Below, one piece after another: positions 5,472-10,300 of a stretch of 10,300 nt of DNA. A program made the position numbers and the translations under genes. A model generated the notes under the pieces. That model saw only the letters and a program-made list of their open reading frames with translations, had not been told where the DNA came from and ran no database searches. Source of the DNA: an uncultured Chloroflexota bacterium (lineage in GTDB: Bacteria > Chloroflexota > Dehalococcoidia > SM23-28-2 > RBG-16-64-32); NCBI GenBank assembly GCA_913056415.1, contig CAJXNA010000053.1, forward strand, positions 1 through 10,300, given 5' to 3'. Each line of letters starts with the position of its first letter. Position 1 is the stretch's first letter.

Positions 5472-6440
5472 CTAGAGCAGTCGCCGCTGCCCGTCCGTGT
5501 CTCGCGCTGCCTGTTTCGGTCCTCTCGCGCCATGCCTACCGGCAGGCAGGTCCAGCCGGTCCGTCATCTGGCGGGCGTTGCGGACAGCATAGTCGTGGCG
5601 GCAGTTGTTCATCAGCACGTGCACCTCGCGGCTGCCTTCCGCCAGGCGCTGTACGCGGGGCGTCCACTCCTCCAACTCCTCCTCGCTGTACAGGTAATCG
5701 AACCGCTCGGCGGCGGCGATCCCCTTCTTCTCCCACGTCTCATAGTTGCGGCCGTGCATACGCAGCAGGGCCACGGGGGCAGTGACGCCCACCAGCGGCG
5801 GGACGCTGGAGCGGAACCCCTGCGGCTCGTCGACGCAGACGTAGGGGATGGCGTTGTCCGTCAGGAGCTTGAGGGTGCGCTCCTGGTTGCGCTCCGATAG
5901 CCAGCGGTCGTTGCGGAACTCCACCGCCATCGTGTACTGGCCCAGCCGCTCGTTCGCCTCCAGGATATAGTCGGTTGAGTCGCGGCCGGGGAGGAACCAG
6001 GGTGGGAACTGGAAGAGCACCGTGCCCAGCTTGCCGGCGCTGTCCAGGGGGAGGAGGGCTGATCTGAAGCGGCTCCACAGCTCGTCGCGGAGCTCAGGGG
6101 GCGCGTCGCGGTAGTAGAGGTTGCGTTTCTCCTGGAGGGCGGGCGGCAGCGCCTCGCGCATGTCCTTGGGCAGCGACCGCAGCGCCGCCGGGTGGTGGGT
6201 GAACAGCGCGTAGGACTTGATGTCGAAGGTGAAGTCGTCCGGAGTGCGCTCCACCCAGAGCGCGGCGTTGCGCTCCGAGGGGAAGCCGTAGTAGGTGCTA
6301 TCGACCTCGACGATGGGGAACTGCTCGGCGTAGTAGCGCAGCCGCTCCTCCGGCGACTTGGCCTCGCGCGGGTACCAGCCGCTATCGACGAGGGTCTTGT
6401 CGGCCCAGGAGCAGGTGCCGACGAGGATGCGGGCGGTCAT
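5472..6440 (-). CDS. DUF72 family protein (TIM-barrel, YecE-like)
   Basis: The family has no settled biochemical function; it has a TIM-barrel fold. The 322-residue product shows the family landmarks: VGTCSW (7-12), LRYYAEQFPIVEVDSTYYG (34-52), GTVLFQFPPWF (139-149), MAVEFRNDRW (171-180), a VCVDEP segment (201-206) and the C-terminal VLMNNCRHDYAVRNARQM (275-292). I start it at ATG 6440 (MTARILVGTCSW), since the longer frame runs into the divergent gene. The -10 TGcGATAAT on this strand ends six bases before the ATG, which puts +1 on the A of the start codon. The last 24 residues, from LPAGRHG on, are not family-like and begin in a palindromic repeat, so the C terminus appears rewritten. Confidence 0.92.
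   Translation of the reverse strand: MTARILVGTCSWADKTLVDSGWYPREAKSPEERLRYYAEQFPIVEVDSTYYGFPSERNAALWVERTPDDFTFDIKSYALFTHHPAALRSLPKDMREALPPALQEKRNLYYRDAPPELRDELWSRFRSALLPLDSAGKLGTVLFQFPPWFLPGRDSTDYILEANERLGQYTMAVEFRNDRWLSERNQERTLKLLTDNAIPYVCVDEPQGFRSSVPPLVGVTAPVALLRMHGRNYETWEKKGIAAAERFDYLYSEEELEEWTPRVQRLAEGSREVHVLMNNCRHDYAVRNARQMTDRLDLPAGRHGARGPKQAARDTDGQRRLL
5534..5547. repeat. Palindromic repeat at the 3' end of the DUF72 gene
   Basis: GCCTACCGGCAGGC is a 14-bp palindrome with one mismatch pair, followed by a further AGG. Read in the gene's direction it gives LPAGRHG, a tail I associate with dispersed palindromes in environmental genomes. The association is from memory. Confidence 0.5.
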
Positions 6441-6446
6441 GGCTCG

Positions 6447-6455
6447 ATTATCGCA
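6447..6455 (-). promoter_or_regulatory. Extended -10 of the DUF72 gene
   Basis: TGcGATAAT on the minus strand (hexamer 6452-6447, 5/6). Six bases separate it from the ATG at 6440, so the usual +1 is exactly the start codon. Confidence 0.55.
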
Positions 6456-6463
6456 CGGGGGCG

Positions 6464-6472
6464 TGTCATAAT
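6464..6472 (+). promoter_or_regulatory. Extended -10 of the flavin reductase gene
   Basis: TGtCATAAT (hexamer 6467-6472, 5/6) ends ten bases before the ATG at 6483. It lies back to back with the DUF72 promoter, each -10 sitting near the other's -35 zone. That explains why both rely on the TG extension and suggests mutual interference. Confidence 0.5.
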
Positions 6473-6482
6473 CGGCCCTGCT

Positions 6483-7148
6483 ATGCGACGTACCCTGGAG
6501 GTCACGGAAGCGCTTCGCCTGCTGAACGGAGGGCCGGTGGTCCTGGTCACGACTCGCTGGCGCAAGCAGACGGACGTGATGCCCGCTATCTGGACTACGC
6601 CCCTGGCCCACAAGCCGCCCCTGATCGGCGTGGTGGCGCACCCCTCGCGGCACACGCACGACATGATCCGCTTCGCCGAGCAGTTCGCGCTGAACTTTCC
6701 CGCCCGCGACCTGATGAACCACGCGCAGTACTTCGGCGTGGTGTCCGGGCGCGACGTGGAGAAGCTGGACCTCTCCAAGCTGCCGACGTTCAAGGCGTTG
6801 AAGGTGGACGCGCCGCTGATTGAAGGCTGCATCGCCCACATCGAGTGCGGGCTGGAGGACGCGCTGCGCCTGGGCGACCATACGCTGTTCGTGGGCCGGG
6901 TGTTGGCGGTGCAGGCGGAGAGCGACTCCTTCGACGAGACGTGGCTGGTGGGCGAGCCGGATTACCGGCCGCTACACTACCTTGGCAGCGACCGGTACGC
7001 CGTGCTGGGGGAGCGCCTGCAGGCGGAGCTACGCACTACGGAGGAGGGGGCGATAGAGCTGGCGGAGACGCCGGAGGAGCGGGAGCGGCGGGAGGAGGAG
7101 GAGGCGCGAGAGCGGGAGCGGGCGCAGCGGGAAGGTGAGGAGGAGTAG
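6483..7148 (+). CDS. Flavin reductase family protein (FMN-binding split barrel)
   Basis: The family uses a split-barrel domain to bind FMN or FAD and often supplies reduced flavin to partner oxygenases; the substrate here is unknown. In the 221-residue product, residues 16-55 (GGPVVLVTTRWRKQTDVMPAIWTTP and on) form the first strands, with the TDVMPAIW segment typical of the flavin-contact region. SRHTHDMIRFAEQFALNFPARDL (55-77) matches the family's second motif. HIECGLEDALRLGDHTLFVGRVLAV (119-143) is the conserved end of the domain. After about residue 193 comes a Glu/Arg-rich helix (EERERREEEEARERERAQREGEEE) not part of the fold. The ATG at 6483 has no Shine-Dalgarno. The stop faces the lipoprotein gene at an eight-base gap. 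Confidence 0.9.
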   Translation: MRRTLEVTEALRLLNGGPVVLVTTRWRKQTDVMPAIWTTPLAHKPPLIGVVAHPSRHTHDMIRFAEQFALNFPARDLMNHAQYFGVVSGRDVEKLDLSKLPTFKALKVDAPLIEGCIAHIECGLEDALRLGDHTLFVGRVLAVQAESDSFDETWLVGEPDYRPLHYLGSDRYAVLGERLQAELRTTEEGAIELAETPEERERREEEEARERERAQREGEEE

Positions 7149-7156
7149 GTACCGCG

Positions 7157-8161
7157 CTAACCCTGAGGGCAGTCCCCTACCTCGATGCTGCCGCTAAGCC
7201 CATCCACCGTCACGTTATAGGACCCGAACTCGCTGATGGGGACCCTGGCTTCGGCCGTTCCGTTGGCGTTGGCGACGGCGGAGAACGTGCCGTCTCCGAT
7301 CACGCCCGGTCCCGTGACACTCCCTGAGACTGTCTGCCCCGGCTGAAGGCCCGATACCCGGACTATGACGTCGCTCTCCTGACCGGGGATCCTGTGATCG
7401 CAGTCGAGAGCCAGAGTAGCTGCGCTCGGCTCCTCTGTAGGGGCCGGCGTGGGGGTCGGCGTTGGCTGTGCAGTCGGTGTGGCCGCCGGGGTCTCGCCGC
7501 CTTCTGGGGGTGGGGGCTCTTCTTCCATCTGGCCATCGGCCGGACTCAGCTCGAGACCGAGGGACGTGATTTCCCCGACGGCCTGCCCATCGTCATTCTG
7601 AAGCGTCGCCGGTCCGTGATCATCCGGAAACTGCAGCGTGAACGGCTCGGTGAGGTCGACGCCCGGGTCGGACTGCAGACGCACGGGATCCTTGTTCGCC
7701 TTGGTGTTTTCTTCGTCGAAGCGGAGTATAAGACTAGAGGGTTGAAACTCAGTGATGAGGATCGCTCGCTCCTTTTTAACCTGAGACTGCGCCGTATATT
7801 CAAACTGAACGATCTCCGTTTGGATCACCTCATCACCTACTTCACGGCTGGTGCTCACAAAGAACGTCACTCGTCCGAGGTGGTCGTAGAGCATCATTTC
7901 TGTCTCGGTCACGGTGATGGTGGCTGTGCCCGTCCCCTGGCCGGAATGGGTGACTGCTTGGCCACCCGCGAGGGCCGCGGCGCTTACCGCTTCCTCAGTG
8001 AGGGTAAATTCGATAGTTGCCTCGACATCGAAGAAGTATTTGCCCGGGGCTGGCAGTTCGACTTCTGCGCCGTTCTCGTCACCTCCGCAGGCGGCCAGCA
8101 AGGTAAGGACGCCTGTCATCGCTAGGGTGCTGAAGGCGAGAACCCGTTGCCATCTCTTCAT
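7157..8161 (-). CDS. Secreted lipoprotein with Thr/Pro linker and C-terminal domain
   Basis: I do not recognise a named family. The 334-residue product has a lipoprotein signal: basic MKRWQR, a hydrophobic stretch (7-22) and lipobox LAAC with Cys25, followed by GGDENG, so it should be lipid-anchored outside the membrane. Residues 38-205 look beta-rich (alternating TITVTETEMM, VIQTEIVQFEYTA, SLILRF). Residues 211-247 are an acidic and Pro/Thr linker (EEEPPPPEGG, then TPTPTPAPTEEP), commonly wall- or surface-spanning. Residues 250-334 form a small beta domain with Cys254 and Cys331 that could bridge. GAGGG lies nine bases before the ATG. The inner part reads less GC-rich by eye than its neighbours. 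Function unknown. Confidence 0.85.
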   Translation of the reverse strand: MKRWQRVLAFSTLAMTGVLTLLAACGGDENGAEVELPAPGKYFFDVEATIEFTLTEEAVSAAALAGGQAVTHSGQGTGTATITVTETEMMLYDHLGRVTFFVSTSREVGDEVIQTEIVQFEYTAQSQVKKERAILITEFQPSSLILRFDEENTKANKDPVRLQSDPGVDLTEPFTLQFPDDHGPATLQNDDGQAVGEITSLGLELSPADGQMEEEPPPPEGGETPAATPTAQPTPTPTPAPTEEPSAATLALDCDHRIPGQESDVIVRVSGLQPGQTVSGSVTGPGVIGDGTFSAVANANGTAEARVPISEFGSYNVTVDGLSGSIEVGDCPQG

Positions 8162-8201
8162 TTAGCCAACCCTCATTTGCTAAGCGGTTAGTGCCCATAA
8201 A

Positions 8202-8230
8202 CACATATCAGCGGAGAAGCAGCTTGTCAA
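8202..8230 (-). promoter_or_regulatory. Candidate promoter of the lipoprotein gene
   Basis: On the minus strand a perfect TTGACA (8230-8225) is followed after 17 bases by TATGTG (8207-8202), only 3/6 at the -10. The spacing is good and the position suits the ATG at 8161, giving a leader of about 35 bases. Confidence 0.4.
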
Positions 8231-8278
8231 GGGGGCGGACCGGTAGAGCTTGGGACTTCCCCCGAACCTTGGCGAAGC

Positions 8279-8308
8279 GCGAATCGCCATTCTAGGAACG
8301 TGATTCGC
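8279..8308. repeat. 7-bp inverted repeat upstream of the acyl-CoA dehydrogenase promoter
   Basis: GCGAATC (8279-8285) and GATTCGC (8302-8308) are exact inverted copies 16 bases apart. It may be a regulator site or hairpin in the 270-base divergent gap; nothing else is recognised between 8231 and 8316. Confidence 0.45.
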
Positions 8309-8333
8309 AACCTTACATTTTTTCGTAAAGCAT

Positions 8334-8363
8334 TTGACTTTTACGTTAAAGATGCCCTATCAT
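8334..8363 (+). promoter_or_regulatory. Promoter with embedded operator for the acyl-CoA dehydrogenase
   Basis: TTGACT (8334-8339), an 18-base spacer and TATCAT (8358-8363) make a good sigma-70-type promoter; +1 is expected near 8370, about 63 bases before the GTG. The spacer holds a palindrome: CTTTTACGTTAAAG (8338-8351) fits CTTT-n-ACGT-n-AAAG exactly. A partial inverted copy, CGTAAAG (8324-8330), lies just upstream. A palindrome between -35 and -10 is the classical place for a MerR-type activator or a repressor. Confidence 0.55.
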
Positions 8364-8432
8364 CCCAGTGCTGAAATCGGCGGCGGGCGGGCACGAGAGG
8401 CGCTTGACTCACGCAGCGAAAAGGAGAAGGTT

Positions 8433-9620
8433 GTGGACTTTCGCTTTACCCCTGAAGAAGAGGCGTTTCGTAAGGAAGTGCGAGAGTTCATCGAGAAGGA
8501 GTGCCCGTCGGATCTGCGCGGCGGCGGCGTCAACATCTTCCAGCAGGCGGGCAACCTGTTCGCCTGGCGCGCCAAGGTGGCTAAGAAGAAGTGGGTGGCC
8601 CCGGCCTGGCCCAAGGAGTACGGCGGCGGCGGCATGACCATCATGGAGCAGTTCATCTATAACCTGGAGACGGCCCATATGCGCGCCCCCGCCCCCATCT
8701 TCATCGGCGGGCTGGGCGTGGCCGTCATTGGCCCTACGATCATCCACTACGGCTCCGAGGAGCAGAAGAAGGAGTTTATCCCGAAGATCCTCTCCGGGGA
8801 GCACATGTGGTGCCAGGGCTTCTCCGAGCCCGGCTCCGGTTCCGACCTCGCCTCCGTGCAGACCCGCGCCGTCCGCGACGGCGATGACTACGTGATCAAC
8901 GGCCAGAAGATATGGACCAGCGTGGCCCACATATCGCAGTACATGCTTCTCTTGGCCCGCACTGACCCCGACGCGCCCAAGCACAAGGGCCTCTCTTACT
9001 TCATCATCCCCATGAAGACGCCGGGCGTGACGGTGCAGCCACTGTACAACATGGTCGACACCCACGAGTTCAACGAGGTGTTCTTCGAGGATGTGCGCAT
9101 TCCGGCCGCCAATCTGCTGGGCGAGGAGAACCGCGGCTGGTACCTGGCCGCGACTACCCTGGACATCGAGCGCTCCAATATCGGCTCCGCCGTAGGGCAG
9201 CAGCATAACGTGGAAGACCTGATCAGCTTCGCCAAGGAGAACCGGGACAATGGCGTGGTTCGCATCAGCTCGGACCCCTCGCTTCGTCACGAGTTGGCCG
9301 AGCGCTACATCGAGGCGACGGCCGCCCTAACGCTCTCCTACCGAGTGGTTACGATGCAGGCCAAGGGGCTCATCCCCAACTACGAGGCTTCGGCCGTGAA
9401 GCTTTACTCAATGGAGCTCGTCCAGCGCATCGCCAACACCGGCCTGAGCCTGATGGGTATGTATGGAATGCTGGCCCGCGGCAGCAAGTGGGCGCCTCTG
9501 AAGGGCCGGCTGGAGTACGGTTACATTCGCTCGGTGGGCAGTACCATCGAGGGCGGCACCAGCGAGATCCAGCGCAACATCGTCGCCACCCGCGGCCTGG
9601 GCCTGCCTAAGACGTACTAA
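8433..9620 (+). CDS. Acyl-CoA dehydrogenase
   Basis: This is an FAD enzyme that inserts an alpha-beta double bond into acyl-CoA and passes electrons to ETF; the chain specificity cannot be read here. The 395-residue product begins MDFRFTPEEEAFRKEVREFIEKE. It carries WCQGFSEPGSGSDLASV (126-142) and INGQKIWTSVAHISQYMLLLART (155-177), the FAD-contact signatures. The C-terminal TIEGGTSEIQRNIVATRGLGLP (371-392) has Glu373 at the position of the medium-chain enzyme's catalytic base. I chose GTG 8433 because AGGAG lies six bases upstream. The frame open from TTG 8334 includes the -35 element, so that start is impossible. A broken second copy follows immediately. The embedded palindrome suggests control by acyl-CoA or amino-acid catabolism regulators. 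Confidence 0.96.
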   Translation: MDFRFTPEEEAFRKEVREFIEKECPSDLRGGGVNIFQQAGNLFAWRAKVAKKKWVAPAWPKEYGGGGMTIMEQFIYNLETAHMRAPAPIFIGGLGVAVIGPTIIHYGSEEQKKEFIPKILSGEHMWCQGFSEPGSGSDLASVQTRAVRDGDDYVINGQKIWTSVAHISQYMLLLARTDPDAPKHKGLSYFIIPMKTPGVTVQPLYNMVDTHEFNEVFFEDVRIPAANLLGEENRGWYLAATTLDIERSNIGSAVGQQHNVEDLISFAKENRDNGVVRISSDPSLRHELAERYIEATAALTLSYRVVTMQAKGLIPNYEASAVKLYSMELVQRIANTGLSLMGMYGMLARGSKWAPLKGRLEYGYIRSVGSTIEGGTSEIQRNIVATRGLGLPKTY

Positions 9621-9732
9621 GGATCCAGTCCGAAGGGGAGGGCCAATGGACTTCCGTGACAGGCCGGAAGATGCGGGCGCTGCACAAGGCGTTCGAGCTG
9701 GAGGATGGGTAGGGGGCGGCGGAGCGCCGCCG

Positions 9733-9760
9733 AGAACCTAGAACCCAGAACCTAGAACCG
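9733..9760 (+). repeat. Heptanucleotide tandem array, AGAACCN x4 (copy 2)
   Basis: Units AGAACCT, AGAACCC, AGAACCT and AGAACCG, the same repeat as between the tRNA genes, here within the filler that replaced the pseudogene interior. Its TAG supplies the first stop after the N-terminal remnant. Confidence 0.85.
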
Positions 9761-9834
9761 AGCCTACGGCCGGATTGATCGTTTGGGGCTGGGCGTATCT
9801 GGCGTTAGATTGTTTTCCGAAAAAGTATCGCTTT

Positions 9835-9964
9835 GGGGACGGGCAGGCTGTTGAGGTTGCCGGGTTTGCCGCCGGCGCCGGGGCGGCGGCCGCCCCGCCT
9901 AGGGGCGGGCACGGCACGCCTAGGGACGGGCAAGCTGCGACGGTTGGGTTTGTCCGACGGTTGG
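9835..9964 (+). repeat. G-rich repeat cluster in the pseudogene filler
   Basis: GGGGACGGGCAGGCTG (9835-9850) and AGGGACGGGCAAGCTG (9922-9937) match at 14 of 16 positions; CTAGGGGCGGGCA (9899-9911) is a shorter related copy. CCGCCCC/GGGGCGG (9890-9908) is a 7-bp hairpin, and CGACGGTTGG occurs twice (9938-9947, 9955-9964). An open frame across part of this (9775-9993) is low-complexity and not credible as a protein. Confidence 0.6.
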
Positions 9965-10189
9965 TTGTTGGCGGTGGAAGTCATGGCTGGTAGAGGGGCA
10001 GCTTTACGATAGCGATGGGGGCTGAGAGGGGGAAGGGTGAGGTGGCGCGGCGAGTGCTGGGGGCAAGGTAGGGGGCGGCTGACGCGCGCTTACGTGAACG
10101 CCGTTTCGTCGACAATCGCTGGCGGGACCAGCGAGATCCAGCGCAACATCATCGCCCAGCGCGGACTAGGGCTGCCCAAGAGCGGCTAA

Positions 10190-10300
10190 CGCGTAGCACT
10201 GCAGCAAGAACGCGCTTAGCGGCATCGCCCAATGGGCTGCTGCCAGATAGTTGACGCTACCCGTGCGCGCGTGCACAAATGGGATTGTAGGCACAATGGC
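10190..10300. other. Unassigned right edge
   Basis: No gene or RNA is recognisable in these 111 bases. ATTGTA (TACAAT on the minus strand) and CACAAT on the plus strand lie near the end and could be promoter elements, but no start codon context can be checked at the window edge. Confidence 0.3.

Larger units (their letters stand above)
9708..10079 (+). repeat. 13-bp direct repeats flanking the filler in the pseudogene
   Basis: GGTAGGGGGCGGC occurs at 9708-9720 and again at 10067-10079, bracketing 346 bases. The right copy overlaps the start of the recognisable C-terminal coding remnant. No terminal inverted repeats or transposase were seen. It could be a target duplication, a recombination scar or chance in G-rich DNA. 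Confidence 0.5.
9646..10189 (+). pseudogene. Gutted second acyl-CoA dehydrogenase
   Basis: Both ends of a second gene seem to survive. At 9646, after GGGAGG, an ATG reads MDFRDRPEDA, close to typical openings of this family (the intact neighbour starts MDFRFTPEEE); the frame then stops at 9739. From about 10073 to the TAA at 10187-10189 the sequence reads GRLTRAYVNAVSSTIAGG and continues TSEIQRNIIAQRGLGLPKSG. This aligns residue for residue with the end of the intact enzyme (GRLEYGYIRSVGSTIEGG). The roughly 1.1 kb of interior is replaced by about 350 bases with no homology, so no enzyme can be made. The C-terminal remnant is convincing; the N-terminal match is short. Confidence 0.72.

Noticed and set aside
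5055..5533. Open frames antisense to the serine tRNAs encoding GVGFEPTVP and GWDSNPRY strings
   Set aside because: These are well-known spurious translations of the reverse strand of tRNA-Ser genes; the overlying cloverleafs are complete.
8279..8323. GCGAATC/GATTCGC hairpin followed by a T run (TTTTTT) as an intrinsic terminator
   Set aside because: Eight bases separate stem and T run, the loop is 16 bases, and no plus-strand gene ends upstream; kept only as an inverted repeat.
8334..8432. TTG start at 8334 adding 33 residues to the acyl-CoA dehydrogenase
   Set aside because: That TTG is part of the -35 element, the extra residues are not family-like, and GTG 8433 has AGGAG at good spacing.
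9671..9712. MRALHKAFELEDG frame overlapping the dehydrogenase N-terminal remnant, possibly its frameshifted continuation
   Set aside because: Thirteen residues are too few to align; the resemblance to AFRKEVREFIE is weak.
9775..9993. 72-residue open frame in the pseudogene filler
   Set aside because: Low-complexity Gly/Ala/Arg composition, no ribosome binding site and it runs over repeats.
10150..10272. Short minus-strand frame at the right edge starting with GTG after a TACAAT
   Set aside because: About 40 codons, ends inside the antisense of the dehydrogenase remnant, and shows no recognisable domain.

Overview
The window looks like ordinary chromosome from a high-GC bacterium. The best guess is Chloroflexota, possibly Dehalococcoidia-like. 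That rests on inference: the high GC, the protein styles (a lipoprotein with a Thr/Pro linker, tandem acyl-CoA dehydrogenase genes, a divergent gene beginning MEPRIQYAKTKDGVSI) and dispersed repeats such as the one read as PALSEAEG. No rRNA or marker gene here fixes the taxon. There is no phage, CRISPR, toxin-antitoxin or defence island. Most genes are housekeeping.

Layout. Bases 1-49 (-) hold the first codons of a divergent gene. Bases 125-2335 (+) are a tight operon: thiL (thiamine-phosphate kinase), tsaE and tsaB (t6A tRNA modification). Ndk follows from its own promoter (2371-2829) and converges on rsfS (2847-3191, -), a ribosome silencing factor that probably starts at a CTG. RsfS and mnmA (3250-4332, +, tRNA 2-thiouridylase) diverge from one shared, nearly symmetric -10 element. 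Two small membrane proteins follow (4408-4746; 4760-5047, YtxH-like), then tRNA-Ser(CGA) and tRNA-Ser(GGA) (5115-5374). A DUF72 protein (5472-6440, -) and a flavin-reductase-like protein (6483-7148, +) diverge. A lipoprotein (7157-8161, -) diverges from an acyl-CoA dehydrogenase (8433-9620, +). Bases 9621-10300 carry the gutted remains of a second acyl-CoA dehydrogenase with repeat-rich filler.

Functional themes. Several genes serve translation: tsaE/tsaB and mnmA modify tRNA, rsfS acts on the 50S subunit, and two serine tRNAs are present. ThiL and Ndk supply a cofactor and nucleotides. The right end is fatty or branched-chain acyl-CoA catabolism.

The most interesting structure is regulatory. 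Six coding genes have a good -10 element (often extended, TGnTAnAAT) ending only 6-11 bases before the start codon and no Shine-Dalgarno, which predicts leaderless or near-leaderless mRNAs. A similar element sits exactly one -10-to-+1 distance before tRNA-Ser(CGA). Heptanucleotide arrays (AGAACCN x4) occur twice, and palindromic repeats appear to have extended the ends of two proteins. I found no new multi-gene system.
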